Positions 9,251 through 16,386 of a DNA stretch of 47,454 nucleotides are shown here, piece by piece (position 1 is the stretch's first letter; each line of letters starts with the position of its first letter). The translations under genes and the position numbers were made by a program. The notes below the pieces were generated by a model that was not told the origin of the DNA, did no database searches, and saw nothing but the letters and a program-made list of their open reading frames with translations. Source of the stretch: a virus; IMG/VR virus record IMGVR_UViG_3300025010_000095, positions 1 through 47,454 of that record; one strand, given 5' to 3'.

Positions 9251-9667
9251 TTAGCTACCCCCGGTCTCTCTTTCAAGAGATGAGTCTACCCCTTCACTTT
9301 CCATTCCATGTTTATTCTTACAAGCCTGTTCCACAATATGAAATAGAATCTGTTGATTACTTGTTGATTGGCCGGATAATAGTCTTTGCTTATCTATGAG
9401 CAATGACAACATACCAGCTAATTGATATGGGGATACTTTATCAAGGTCTATCTCATGAAATCTAGCTACTAGCTTAGATATAACCTTAGTTAGATGTGCT
9501 GGAAGGTCTCTGTTGAATGCCTCAAGGCTTTTAGATTCACTGTCTGATAGCTTTAAAACAGTATTAACAGTGTTAGGATTGCAATCTACTATCTTAGCTA
9601 TTTCCCTTTGGGATAAGCCTTTACCTTTAAGTATCTTTATCTTTTCTTTATCAACTATCTTTGGCAT
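9251..9667 (-). CDS. HTH protein, probable terminase small subunit
   Basis: 138 residues. Residues 1-40 form a helix-turn-helix of the KGLSQREIAKIVDCNPNTVN type. A central helical region follows, with the phrase SPYQLAGMLSLLIDKQRLLSGQST (about 80-103) that I associate with phage small-terminase/HTH proteins. It is the first gene of the leftward late unit, just after a consensus promoter (9711-9739), and lies upstream of TerL though separated by tail genes. A transcriptional regulator acting on the palindromes of the control region is the main alternative. Confidence 0.65.
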   Translation of the reverse strand: MPKIVDKEKIKILKGKGLSQREIAKIVDCNPNTVNTVLKLSDSESKSLEAFNRDLPAHLTKVISKLVARFHEIDLDKVSPYQLAGMLSLLIDKQRLLSGQSTSNQQILFHIVEQACKNKHGMESEGVDSSLERETGGS

Positions 9668-9710
9668 AAGACCTTTGTTTATTCAGTACAGCAATCACTT
9701 CCATACTAAT

Positions 9711-9739
9711 ATTATACCATATATTTTAATGAATGTCAA
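9711..9739 (-). promoter_or_regulatory. Leftward sigma70 promoter for the late unit
   Basis: Read on the minus strand: TTGACA (9739-9734), a 17-nt spacer, then TATAAT (9716-9711). Both hexamers are perfect consensus. It points at the HTH gene starting 44 nt downstream and so at the whole leftward structural unit. Confidence 0.85.
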
Positions 9740-9755
9740 GATATTGACGCTATTT

Positions 9756-9777
9756 GACATTTAGAAACCTAAATGTC
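9756..9777. repeat. Palindrome copy 1 (TTTAG-4-CTAAA family)
   Basis: Perfect 9-bp inverted repeat GACATTTAG / CTAAATGTC around AAAC. It lies 17 bp upstream of the -35 box of the leftward promoter, an operator-like position. Longest-armed member of the nine-copy family. Confidence 0.8.
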
Positions 9778-9779
9778 CA

Positions 9780-9800
9780 GACGGATGTGCAACATCTGTC
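9780..9800. repeat. 21-nt hairpin repeat, copy A
   Basis: Arms GACGGATGT and ACATCTGTC around GCA, paired except for a G-U at the fourth position. One of four dispersed copies of this hairpin; it starts two bases after palindrome copy 1. Confidence 0.65.
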
Positions 9801-9867
9801 GTGGGGAGGGGGTAAAACGGCCAATATGGGGGAGGGGCAATTCTTTTCCCTTGCAGAAGAACTTCCG

Positions 9868-9888
9868 CACGGATGCTTTGCATCTGTG
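9868..9888. repeat. 21-nt hairpin repeat, copy B
   Basis: Arms CACGGATGC and GCATCTGTG around TTT with the same fourth-position G-U as copy A. Located in the intergenic control region. Confidence 0.65.
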
Positions 9889-9899
9889 GTCCAGAAGAA

Positions 9900-10200
9900 A
9901 TGCTTGTTAATTCTTTCAGAAGAAATTGTTTAGATTCTCATTAGATTCTACTTGACTTTCTAAAGAAAGTCTGTTATTATATAAGATTCTTATATTCTTT
10001 TATATAGTCTTTATTATATTATAAAAATATATCCCTTGGGGGGATATATTTTATATATAAGATTCTTATATATTTTCTTTATATATGTTTCTTATATATT
10101 CTTTATATAGGTTTTATATATGTTTCTTTTATATAGTTTTATATCTTATATATTTTATATCTATATCTTATATAATATATAGATAGAAGATAAGACCGGG
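9900..10200. other. AT-rich divergent control region, candidate replication origin
   Basis: No gene is visible between the start of the leftward HTH gene (9667) and 10373. From about 9905 the sequence becomes extremely AT-rich with iterated TTCTTATATAT and TTTATATAG phrases up to about 10190. Embedded is a 12-bp perfect stem (10024-10035 with 10041-10052, loop TTGGG) flanked by A and T runs. An easily melted repeat tract between divergent promoters is a typical origin setting, but no initiator boxes are identified, so the origin role is inference. Confidence 0.45.
10024..10052. repeat. Strong AT-flanked stem-loop in the control region
   Basis: Arms AAAATATATCCC and GGGATATATTTT pair perfectly over 12 bp with a 5-nt loop. 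The A/T flanks would let it act as a terminator in either direction, insulating the divergent transcription units, or as an origin structure. Confidence 0.6.
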
Positions 10201-10216
10201 CTTGTCCGGGCGCGTC

Positions 10217-10232
10217 GTTTAGTTTTCTAAAC
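10217..10232. repeat. Palindrome copy 2 (TTTAG-4-CTAAA family)
   Basis: GTTTAG / CTAAAC around TTTT. Located 50 bp upstream of the -35 box of the first rightward promoter. Confidence 0.8.
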
Positions 10233-10236
10233 ACAG

Positions 10237-10263
10237 AACGTTTGCGTAGCAAATGTTTTTATT
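10237..10263 (+). terminator. Hairpin plus T-run upstream of the early promoter
   Basis: Stem AACGTTTGC / GCAAATGTT (one G-U) with a 3-nt loop GTA, followed by TTTTATTT. It has the form of an intrinsic terminator on the plus strand and may block transcripts entering from the AT-rich tract. Confidence 0.5.
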
Positions 10264-10281
10264 TATCGGTAATCTTTTATC

Positions 10282-10310
10282 TGGACATATCTATTTTCTT
10301 CTGATACAAT
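10282..10310 (+). promoter_or_regulatory. First rightward early promoter
   Basis: TGGACA, 17-nt spacer, TACAAT: one mismatch to consensus in each sigma70 hexamer. Positioned about 60 nt before the first rightward gene at 10373. Confidence 0.6.
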
Positions 10311-10372
10311 CAAGGCGTAGACAACGGCAGCACAAAGCGAAGACAATCAAAAACATTTGTTTAGGAGGTAAC

Positions 10373-10468
10373 ATGCTAGAATCCATTAAGAATTGTGAAT
10401 CTTGTTATTACTTGATTTATTGGCTTGTTGTGTTCCTGGTTCTTTATCTGATACATAGACGCAAATGA
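10373..10468 (+). CDS. 31-residue membrane miniprotein
   Basis: Starts at ATG behind a consensus AGGAGGT. Two Cys residues near the N terminus, then one hydrophobic segment of about 16 residues (LIYWLVVFLVLYLI) and a basic end HRRK. Probably a single-span inner-membrane peptide. First gene after the early promoter, so perhaps a host-takeover or superinfection factor; function unknown. Confidence 0.55.
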   Translation: MLESIKNCESCYYLIYWLVVFLVLYLIHRRK

Positions 10469-10482
10469 AAGGAGACTAGGGC

Positions 10483-10569
10483 ATGATACTCATGATTTTA
10501 GGCACTGTCGTCGTATTGTTTGTTGTATACATTTCAACTATCGGAATGAACTCAAGAGGAGGGTACTAG
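10483..10569 (+). CDS. 28-residue membrane miniprotein
   Basis: ATG preceded by GGAG. Almost wholly hydrophobic over residues 1-18 (MILMILGTVVVLFVVYI), ending in a polar Gly-rich tail. Second of a pair of tiny early membrane peptides; its stop is two bases before the next start. Function unknown. Confidence 0.5.
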   Translation: MILMILGTVVVLFVVYISTIGMNSRGGY

Positions 10570-10571
10570 TT

Positions 10572-10757
10572 ATGAACTATTTTGGAGAAATAACAAAACG
10601 GTATGGCGATTTAGAGTTCGATTGTGCTGTTTGTGGACATGAGTTTAAAGTAAACGAGATTTATGTTAGTAGCGCAAATCTTGATCCGCTTTGTTTGCCT
10701 TGTGCTGAGAAACAAACACTAGAACTCTTAAAAGATATTAGAAACGGGGGGAAATAA
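10572..10757 (+). CDS. Small Cys-pair (zinc-ribbon-like) early protein
   Basis: 61 residues with CAVCGH near residue 18 and CLPC near residue 41, consistent with one four-Cys zinc site. Preceded by GAGGAGGG. Member of a run of very small early zinc-binding proteins; partner and role unknown. Confidence 0.65.
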   Translation: MNYFGEITKRYGDLEFDCAVCGHEFKVNEIYVSSANLDPLCLPCAEKQTLELLKDIRNGGK

Positions 10758-10759
10758 TC

Positions 10760-10906
10760 ATGGTTATAGTATGTGAGTGCAAACAAGACAAGTTTCATGT
10801 TGAGCTGGACTTGGCAAAGAATGAGCTAATATTTTGGTGTGTAGCCTGTGGTGAAAAGTACCATTCTGAAATGCTTCTTACTGTCTCTAAGGTATCGAGT
10901 GAATGA
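10760..10906 (+). CDS. Small Cys-rich early protein
   Basis: 48 residues starting at ATG 10760, with CECK near the N terminus and CVACG near residue 27, suggesting a single zinc knuckle. Strong GGGGGGA site upstream. Ends just before the promoter at 10926. Function unknown. Confidence 0.6.
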   Translation: MVIVCECKQDKFHVELDLAKNELIFWCVACGEKYHSEMLLTVSKVSSE

Positions 10907-10925
10907 AACTCGTAAAACTTTCTGT

Positions 10926-10954
10926 TTGACATTCAAATTACGTTGTGTTATAAT
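10926..10954 (+). promoter_or_regulatory. Perfect-consensus rightward promoter
   Basis: TTGACA (10926-10931), 17-nt spacer, TATAAT (10949-10954): exact sigma70 consensus. Transcription should start near 10961 and give a leader of about 140 nt before the gene at 11104. Confidence 0.9.
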
Positions 10955-10987
10955 TGTTCCATAATAGTAATTTGGGAACAAAACCAG

Positions 10988-11007
10988 GTATTTAGTTTTC
11001 TAAATAC
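10988..11007. repeat. Palindrome copy 3 (TTTAG-4-CTAAA family)
   Basis: Eight-bp arms GTATTTAG / CTAAATAC around TTTT. Lies about 27 nt downstream of the expected start of transcription from the consensus promoter, so it would be part of the leader RNA or a roadblock operator. Confidence 0.8.
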
Positions 11008-11075
11008 TTCTTAGAAGTAATTCTAAATGCACCTTGCTAGCTAGTCTAGCAAATACGCGCCTCCGGCAAAGGCGC
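11005..11075 (+). promoter_or_regulatory. Structured leader of the 310-residue early gene
   Basis: Three further hairpins follow palindrome copy 3: ACTTCT/AGAAGT (11006-11018), TTGCTAG/CTAGCAA (11034-11052) and GCGCCT/AGGCGC (11057-11075). With the palindrome, four stems occupy most of the leader before an AGGTT-type ribosome site. This suggests mRNA stabilisation or translational control; no known riboswitch class is recognised. Confidence 0.5.
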
Positions 11076-11103
11076 AATATAAATACCGGAGAAAGGTTAT
11101 ATC

Positions 11104-12036
11104 ATGGGAAAACTTCAAGAGCAAGTAAAGGCAGTGGGGCAAATTGGCAAGGGCGCGAACGTAAAAGAGATGCTTCTGCTAGCGAACGTGATGGACAAGC
11201 GCAAGGGCGAAATCTATGCAGACGTTGCTGCTGTTCTGCATAAAGAGTGGCCTTATACCATTGCGGAGAAGGAAGGGAAACTGACTTTCCTGTATCCGGA
11301 TAACTTCCCTGGCATTACGGGCTATTTCTCTGCACTTTTTGAAGTATGGCCCCAAACTGAAATCATTGTTGAGGGTGGCACTAAGAAAGTAGATACCGCT
11401 TTTTCTTCTGTCGCAACAATGAAGAAAGAGGGGAAACTTTCTGAAGAACAAGTAACGGCCTATGATGCTATCAATCGTTTCTCTAATTGGTATGCCGGTT
11501 TTAAGATGCAAACTTTACGGGAACACAAGAATGAAGAATTCCAGGCGGAAGTTGAAGCTAAGAAATCCGAATTGCTTGCGACAATTCCCAAGAAGGAGCG
11601 AACCGACGAGAAACTTGCCGGTATCGAACGCGCGGCAACAAAAGCTATTCGTGCCGCACATGCAAAAGCACCTAATCCCCGGCTTTTCGATATGAAAGGT
11701 AATGTCAATGAAAAACAGCTTAAATCGCTGAAATCCGAGCAGAAAGCAGCGGCCTTTGTTCAGCTTGCTAAAACGGACGGCGATACAATCATAGAAGCAT
11801 TGAAAGCTGCTGGTCGTCCTGTTGTTCCTGCAAAGAGTATTTCTGAACTACGCGCCTCTACTCTCATTGAACAGCTTGCACAACGCGTGACAAGCGGCGA
11901 TTTTACGAATATTGGCAAGGCGAAAGAGCATATTGATGCTCTTAAAAAGTTGCTCGTCGCCAATGGTGTCGCTGCTGGTGAAAAGGTAACTAAGCCGTCA
12001 GTTAAAATTACTACCAAGGGCCGTAAAGCTGCTTAA
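11104..12036 (+). CDS. Highly expressed-looking early protein, function unknown
   Basis: 310 residues, Lys/Ala-rich, mostly helical, with a basic C-terminal tail ending TTKGRKAA. It stands alone in its own unit: perfect promoter, long structured leader and a terminator at 12064-12098. It also looks more GC-rich than its neighbours. Nothing in the sequence resembles a known enzyme. Residues about 45-100 (KEWPYTIAEKEGKLTFLYPDNF) look like a folded alpha/beta domain. The basic tail allows nucleic-acid binding. Candidates are a host-takeover protein or a nucleoid/DNA-coating protein. Confidence 0.8.
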   Translation: MGKLQEQVKAVGQIGKGANVKEMLLLANVMDKRKGEIYADVAAVLHKEWPYTIAEKEGKLTFLYPDNFPGITGYFSALFEVWPQTEIIVEGGTKKVDTAFSSVATMKKEGKLSEEQVTAYDAINRFSNWYAGFKMQTLREHKNEEFQAEVEAKKSELLATIPKKERTDEKLAGIERAATKAIRAAHAKAPNPRLFDMKGNVNEKQLKSLKSEQKAAAFVQLAKTDGDTIIEALKAAGRPVVPAKSISELRASTLIEQLAQRVTSGDFTNIGKAKEHIDALKKLLVANGVAAGEKVTKPSVKITTKGRKAA

Positions 12037-12063
12037 TAACATTTCCATTCTGGAAACGTTTGG

Positions 12064-12098
12064 AAGGCTCGTGATTTTTCACGGGCCTTTCATCTTTT
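12064..12098 (+). terminator. Intrinsic terminator after the 310-residue gene
   Basis: Stem AAGGCTCGTG / CACGGGCCTT (one G-U) with a 6-nt loop, then TTCATCTTTT. Positioned 28 nt after the stop, ending the strong early unit. The 181 bases that follow (12099-12279) hold no convincing gene, only a short TCCCT/AGGGA palindrome near 12210. Confidence 0.75.
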
Positions 12099-12279
12099 CT
12101 GCAATTGCCTTTTCAAGTCATGGGAACCAAGATGACTATTTCAGTCCGATAAGAAGCTCAAATTTGACCTATAAGCCGTTTTGATATGCAAAGGTATATC
12201 CTAGTATTCCCTAAAGGGAGAAAACAGCTTGTAGGGGCAATTTGAGGCTTTAAAGGGTATATTTAGAAAGGAGGGTATA

Positions 12280-12438
12280 TTGTATTTATCAAGTTTGGAT
12301 AGAGTAGAGTTCCATTGGTATATTTTCGCAACTCAAAAGCGATATAATACCCTTGACTGCGATATTGGTTATTATTATTTACAGAAGGGGAATGCTTTAG
12401 TCGCTGACTGCTTTAGTTATGCTTATTTAGATTTCTAA
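12280..12438 (+). CDS. Possible 52-residue aromatic-rich protein
   Basis: Starts at TTG 12280 behind a good AAGGAGGG site and reads 52 residues rich in Tyr, Phe and Leu. Its TAA stop lies inside palindrome copy 4. Not recognised; amino-acid composition is protein-like but a chance frame cannot be excluded. Confidence 0.45.
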   Translation: MYLSSLDRVEFHWYIFATQKRYNTLDCDIGYYYLQKGNALVADCFSYAYLDF

Positions 12439-12440
12439 AT
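12425..12440. repeat. Palindrome copy 4 (TTTAG-4-CTAAA family)
   Basis: ATTTAG / CTAAAT around ATTT (TTTAGA/TCTAAA with a TT centre). Overlaps the end of the preceding short frame and precedes the run of small genes at 12581-13755. Confidence 0.8.
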
Positions 12441-12580
12441 GCACATTCTAGACAGTAAACGTAAAACAAAAGGAAGGCAAATTATGTGTAATTACACTGG
12501 CGCAGTAAGAGAGGTTTTATATTTCAATGCAACCTGCTATGCAAGTAGCAGAGTGGTTAATCAAAAGGAGGTATCATCGC

Positions 12581-12757
12581 ATGAATCCCACCAACACCAA
12601 ACTCGTCATTCAAATGTCACCTGCTTTCAAAACCCACCGAAGAAATCTCATCGAAGAATCCCATCTCAATTATCTTCTCCGCCAGGAGGAGTCCTGCCAA
12701 GTGGAATATGACGAGATATTAACCGAACAAGAGAAAGAATTTTGTGGAATCATTTGA
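12581..12757 (+). CDS. Small charged early protein
   Basis: 58 residues from ATG 12581, which has a consensus AAAGGAGG at good spacing. Basic N-terminal part and acidic C-terminal part (VEYDEILTEQEKEF). An in-frame ATG at 12527 would add 18 residues but has a poorer ribosome site. Unknown function. Confidence 0.55.
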   Translation: MNPTNTKLVIQMSPAFKTHRRNLIEESHLNYLLRQEESCQVEYDEILTEQEKEFCGII

Positions 12758-12814
12758 CTTGCGTCAAACGATCGGTAAACCAAACAACTAATTACAATTA
12801 GGGGGTTTATGTAA

Positions 12815-12943
12815 ATGCTCGAAATTATCAGAGAGGGATTATTCTGCCCTCAACATGGAATTTTAACTAATCTTCCAAAGATATTGCCTTTTGTTTCTGC
12901 GACCTTAGTGTATGTTGTGTATTACTTTAAGCGGGGTGCCTGA
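12815..12943 (+). CDS. Possible 42-residue single-span membrane protein
   Basis: ATG 12815 follows AGGGGG at an 8-nt spacing. Residues about 20-38 form a hydrophobic segment (ILPFVSATLVYVVYYF) with a basic end KRGA. Function unknown. Confidence 0.45.
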   Translation: MLEIIREGLFCPQHGILTNLPKILPFVSATLVYVVYYFKRGA

Positions 12944-12974
12944 TGCTCCACATCCGACAGGAGGAAGCATACTG

Positions 12975-13166
12975 ATGGGTTGCTTACATTGGGCTGTATA
13001 TCCCGCTCCACTAAAGCACCGTACACATAGCTGTTGTGACTGTGTGCATGGTTCTTTAGTATGGGATAGGCCATTTGAAGAAAAGTTCAGGAATGGTATA
13101 TGTTCACACTGTCATTCAAAGTCGGAGAACCCAATAAAGGGATGTTTCTTTGAGCCAAAGGAGTAA
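12975..13166 (+). CDS. Small Cys-rich (zinc-binding) protein
   Basis: 63 residues from ATG 12975, preceded by AGGAGG. Cys pairs SCCDC and ICSHC plus His residues, then an ending GCFFEPKE. It resembles the next gene in layout (Cys-rich, WC/GC-aromatic ending near the C terminus), so the two may be diverged duplicates. Confidence 0.6.
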   Translation: MGCLHWAVYPAPLKHRTHSCCDCVHGSLVWDRPFEEKFRNGICSHCHSKSENPIKGCFFEPKE

Positions 13167-13173
13167 ACATATT

Positions 13174-13368
13174 ATGGCATGTGTAGATTATGGTAAACCA
13201 GGACATACAGAGCATAGTTGTGCTTACTGTGTTAATGGGTACATTATGGGTGGCACACTAGCCTGTCAATCCTGTGCTGATTGGAACACAAAACATCCAC
13301 AAAATCTAAAGTGGTGTCAATTTGAGACGTCAGATGCTTTGCATCCGACTAGACGAACAGATACTTAG
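13174..13368 (+). CDS. Small Cys-rich (zinc-binding) protein, possible paralogue
   Basis: 64 residues from ATG 13174 behind AAAGGAG. Contains CAYC and CQSC pairs and a late WCQFET, similar to GCFFEP in the preceding gene. Its last residues are encoded by a copy of the 21-nt hairpin repeat (13329-13349), implying the repeat invaded or extended the C terminus. Confidence 0.6.
   Translation: MACVDYGKPGHTEHSCAYCVNGYIMGGTLACQSCADWNTKHPQNLKWCQFETSDALHPTRRTDT
13329..13349. repeat. 21-nt hairpin repeat, copy C (inverted)
   Basis: Arms GTCAGATGC and GCATCCGAC around TTT: the same element as copies A, B and D in reverse orientation. It lies inside the coding end of a Cys-rich protein. Confidence 0.65.
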
Positions 13369-13389
13369 GTATCTGTTATGGGGGGTAGT

Positions 13390-13593
13390 ATGAAAATTAC
13401 AACAACGTTAGATCAAGCAACATTCAGACCATTTGCTATAACTATAGATTTCAAATATGAGGAAGAGGCACTTTGTTTCATGGAGGCTTTGGAAGCTGCT
13501 GTAAGAAATGGTGTATGTGATGAGATAGTTGAAGGGTTAATTAAAGCCGTTGCTAAAGGACTTCAACCCCTGAACGTATCCACAATTATTTAA
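13390..13593 (+). CDS. Small acidic helical protein
   Basis: 67 residues from ATG 13390, which has GGGGGG at good spacing; an ATG at 13378 would add four residues. Sequence (EEEALCFMEALEAAVRNG, then EIVEGLIKAVAKGL) is amphipathic helical. Not recognised. Confidence 0.55.
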   Translation: MKITTTLDQATFRPFAITIDFKYEEEALCFMEALEAAVRNGVCDEIVEGLIKAVAKGLQPLNVSTII

Positions 13594-13614
13594 TTAAGCT
13601 GAAAGGAGGATACG

Positions 13615-13755
13615 TTGTTGTGTAAGCCAAACACAATTTGTTCCTGTCTCGTACCTTGCAGTCGCTGTAAGTGTATAATTGAGACAGACGAGAAGGGAAG
13701 AATTATTCCGCAGAAGAAGATCAAATTTAAAGCACCAATCAACATCACTATTTAG
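13615..13755 (+). CDS. 46-residue Cys-rich protein
   Basis: TTG start at 13615 or 13618 behind AAAGGAGG. Seven Cys in the first 22 residues (LCKPNTICSCLVPCSRCKC), then a basic tail KKIKFKAP. Probably a compact zinc-binding peptide. Its TAG stop is supplied by palindrome copy 5. Confidence 0.55.
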   Translation: MLCKPNTICSCLVPCSRCKCIIETDEKGRIIPQKKIKFKAPINITI

Positions 13756-13764
13756 AAATCTAAA
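13751..13764. repeat. Palindrome copy 5 (TTTAG-4-CTAAA family)
   Basis: TTTAG / CTAAA around AAAT. The TAG stop of the preceding gene is inside the left arm, and the ribosome site of the radical SAM gene begins five bases after the right arm. Confidence 0.8.
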
Positions 13765-13778
13765 CACTAGGAGGCCGC

Positions 13779-14753
13779 ATGGCAGTAGTATTAAATTTAG
13801 AAGTGCCAACAGGTAATATACTTGTGGTACAAACTCAACAAGGAATGCTTGAGTGTCTTTCTCTTTCAGATTATGGCGCTGATGTTAATCTAAATCAGGA
13901 TAAACCTGTTCAAGATGCAACATCGCTACTACCTTTATCTGAAAAATGGGTTATCACAATTTCAACTCAATACGGTTGTTCTATGGGGTGTACTTTTTGC
14001 GATGTTCCAAAAGTAGGGCCAGGTAAAAACGCTGACTGCGCCGATCTACTGAGACAAGTTTATGCAGGTCTTGCACTACATCCTGAGATAGCTGCTACTA
14101 AGCGCCTTAATGTGCATTTTGCACGTATGGGGGAGCCTACTTGGAATCCTGCGGTTCTTGAGTGTACGAGAAAGCTCAAGAGGGAAGTGCGGCCCTATAT
14201 TGGGCGTTCTTTAGTACATCCAGTAGTTTCTACCATGATGCCTAGACGCAATTCTAATCTAGCACACTTTCTTGCTGAGTGGATGGAAATCAAAAACTAC
14301 GATTATCGTGGGGATGCTGGACTACAACTCTCCATCAATTCTACCAGTGAGAGTGAACGTGAAGGAATGTTTTCTGGGAATGCACACACGCTAGAGGATA
14401 TCTCTGTCCTTGCAGCAAACTTGGATTTTCCCAAAGGACGTAAAATCACATTAAACTTTGCTGTTGCTGGCTATGAGATTGATGCTCAAAAACTCCGTAA
14501 ACTGTTTGACCCTCGTAAGTTTATATGTAAGCTAACACCTATGCACAAAACAGCAGTTGCAATAGAAAATGGTATAGAAACAATAGGTGACTATACTACA
14601 CCATACCCATACAAGCACCACGCAAAAGCATTACAAGAAGTAGGCTTTGATGTCTTAACCTTCATTGCCAGCCATGCTGAAGATGCTGGTAGGATAACTT
14701 GTGGGAATGCAATATTATCAGGAACAATGCCGCACAGTTATATTCAAAGATAG
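13779..14753 (+). CDS. RlmN-like radical SAM enzyme
   Basis: 324 residues. Cys67-SMG-Cys71-TF-Cys74 is the CxxxCxxC site for the 4Fe-4S cluster that cleaves S-adenosylmethionine. ARMGEPTWNP matches the GEP motif, and GRITCGNA near residue 311 sits where RlmN/Cfr carry their catalytic C-terminal Cys (xACGQL). The family methylates C2 of adenosine in rRNA/tRNA, but this protein lacks the usual N-terminal RNA-binding domain and is short, so the substrate may differ. It follows palindrome copy 5 and begins a block with the amidoligase, glutamine amidotransferase and ATP-grasp genes, so a role in that modification pathway is equally plausible. Confidence 0.8.
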   Translation: MAVVLNLEVPTGNILVVQTQQGMLECLSLSDYGADVNLNQDKPVQDATSLLPLSEKWVITISTQYGCSMGCTFCDVPKVGPGKNADCADLLRQVYAGLALHPEIAATKRLNVHFARMGEPTWNPAVLECTRKLKREVRPYIGRSLVHPVVSTMMPRRNSNLAHFLAEWMEIKNYDYRGDAGLQLSINSTSESEREGMFSGNAHTLEDISVLAANLDFPKGRKITLNFAVAGYEIDAQKLRKLFDPRKFICKLTPMHKTAVAIENGIETIGDYTTPYPYKHHAKALQEVGFDVLTFIASHAEDAGRITCGNAILSGTMPHSYIQR

Positions 14754-14762
14754 GGGGTTGCT

Positions 14763-14927
14763 ATGTGTTTTGAGGAAAGAGTATTAAGGGGAGTATCAAT
14801 TCACACATACACACACATGCTTACCAGAGACTCCCAGGCAGCTTGTCTGCCGGTGAGGCAGAAACAATTACGTGTACCTATGGCCGAGAGAATCAATGCG
14901 AATGTAATTAAACTTAAGCGTCACTAG
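14763..14927 (+). CDS. Small basic protein between radical SAM and amidoligase
   Basis: 54 residues from ATG 14763 (AGGGGG site, 5-nt spacing). Strongly basic (VRQKQLRV, NVIKLKRH) with two Cys. If the cassette modifies a peptide, this is one of two short candidates (with 17582-17725) for the substrate, but there is no direct sign of a leader/core organisation. Confidence 0.5.
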   Translation: MCFEERVLRGVSIHTYTHMLTRDSQAACLPVRQKQLRVPMAERINANVIKLKRH

Positions 14928-14997
14928 GCGTTTCCGACTGAAAGGAGAAGCCTGGACGTTTACTACGAGTAATAACAAATGACGAGGAGGAAATGGC

Positions 14998-16377
14998 ATG
15001 CTGTGTCAATTTTGTGGTCGTAATGAAGGTAAAATCATAGAGCATCTTCCGAAGAATCAGAAAGCCTGTATCTGTTCTGTCTGTATCAACAATGCTTTTA
15101 TCTGTGGTAGTTGTAAAACCGTAGGAATTAATGGTATTTACCATGCTCAAGTGGGAAATATGTACTGTGCTTCCTGTGCTACTGGAATCTGTCATTATTG
15201 TGGCGCGGGTGGAGTAGAACTAAAAGACAATGCTTGTCCGTCATGTCTTATAACACTCAAGCCCTGTAATTCTTGTGGTAAACTACACAAGACGTTAGAG
15301 AAAACTCCCATTGGGGATGTTTGTATGGCATGCGTTAAGCAAAATGAGTTCTATTTCTGTTCTCATTGTGAGGCGTGGCATACAAGGAAGAACTACCTAA
15401 CAACCAAGAGTGCCTGTAAGACCTGCGCTGCTGATATGAAACGGTGTTATCATTGTGGTAACTTGGTTTTTACTAGTACGTTGCAGGAGATTTATCCCGG
15501 CAAGTTTATTTGCAAAAGACATCTAACTACTGGATATTGCGACTGTTGTGGAGAATCTGAGGCGCTAGTCAATTATACGTTTCCCTCACATTCTCAAGCA
15601 GCAGACGCTCATATTCATCTGTGTGGTACGTGTCTGTTTGAAGAAAAGTTTGGTACAATAAAACGCTATCACTACAAGCCTGAAGGCAAGTTCAAACCGT
15701 CTTTCGTTGAAGGACAGACTTATTTCGGCGTGGAGAATGAAGTTAATTTTGAAGAAGGAACAATAGCAAAACTCCGTGTCTGTAAGGAATTGCAGAAACA
15801 AGACCCGGAAGAAGATTATTATTATATGAAGAAGGATGCTTCCGTTCACCACGGCTTTGAGATTGTTACACACCCATTTACGTTTGAGTATTTCAAAGAA
15901 AGTTTCCCGCTCAATAACATATTCAATGTATCAGAAAAGTATGTGTATTCTGATGAATGTGGTATGCACGTACACATAAGCAAAGATGCCTTCAGCAACG
16001 CACAACTGTTCAAGTTCATGCAGTTTCTTGAACAAAACCAGGACTTTGCAACAGTCATAGCGGAGCGGCATCCCAACGATTATTGTTCTGCTGTAAAGAA
16101 AGATGGGATGATTCTTAAAGCAATAGAGAAATCAGGTGGAGACAGGGGGCAGGTAAATCTACAGCCGGAGCATACTGTGGAAGTCCGTATGTTTCAAGGA
16201 GCAATAACGGCTGCTCAATTCTCCAAGAACGTGGAGTTTGTTCATGCTCTGTATAAGTTCTGCAAAGTAAGTTCCATTACTAACCTGACAGTGCCGAAGT
16301 TTGTGGAGTTTGTGCAGAAAGAACCAGTGTATTACAACAATCTTATCACGTTCTTGAAACAGAAAAACTATATTTAG
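14998..16377 (+). CDS. Zinc-ribbon array fused to amidoligase domain
   Basis: 459 residues. Residues 1-225 hold about 30 Cys in CxxC pairs plus His, a long array of small zinc ribbons. Residues about 240-430 match the glutamine-synthetase-like amidoligase family (PF12224 type): FGVENEV (Glu246, Glu248), CGMHVHIS (His324, His326), then Arg383, VNLQPEHTVEVRMFQG (Asn387, Glu395, Arg397), the expected metal/ATP-binding and catalytic positions. Such enzymes join an amine to a carboxylate using ATP. With the GATase II and ATP-grasp genes next door it likely makes a gamma- or side-chain amide on a peptide, cell-wall or small-molecule substrate in the cytoplasm. The stop lies in palindrome copy 6. 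Confidence 0.85.
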   Translation: MLCQFCGRNEGKIIEHLPKNQKACICSVCINNAFICGSCKTVGINGIYHAQVGNMYCASCATGICHYCGAGGVELKDNACPSCLITLKPCNSCGKLHKTLEKTPIGDVCMACVKQNEFYFCSHCEAWHTRKNYLTTKSACKTCAADMKRCYHCGNLVFTSTLQEIYPGKFICKRHLTTGYCDCCGESEALVNYTFPSHSQAADAHIHLCGTCLFEEKFGTIKRYHYKPEGKFKPSFVEGQTYFGVENEVNFEEGTIAKLRVCKELQKQDPEEDYYYMKKDASVHHGFEIVTHPFTFEYFKESFPLNNIFNVSEKYVYSDECGMHVHISKDAFSNAQLFKFMQFLEQNQDFATVIAERHPNDYCSAVKKDGMILKAIEKSGGDRGQVNLQPEHTVEVRMFQGAITAAQFSKNVEFVHALYKFCKVSSITNLTVPKFVEFVQKEPVYYNNLITFLKQKNYI

Positions 16378-16386
16378 ATTTCTAAA
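16373..16386. repeat. Palindrome copy 6 (TTTAG-4-CTAAA family)
   Basis: TTTAG / CTAAA around ATTT. Supplies the TAG stop of the amidoligase gene and sits 25 bases before the glutamine amidotransferase start. Confidence 0.8.

Noticed and set aside
9780-9888. CRISPR-like or iteron interpretation of the 21-nt hairpins
   Set aside because: Only four copies, far apart and in both orientations, with no regular spacing.
12300-12350. A promoter around GATATAAT at 12341-12348
   Set aside because: The -10 is good but no acceptable -35 lies 16-18 nt upstream, and the site is inside a possible small gene.
12439-12711. A 90-residue open frame starting at 12439 (or 12484)
   Set aside because: It overlaps the better supported gene at 12581 in another frame for most of its second half and has low-complexity His/Ser/Pro sequence there. 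A short product from 12484 (good AAGGAAGG site) is possible but cannot be defended.
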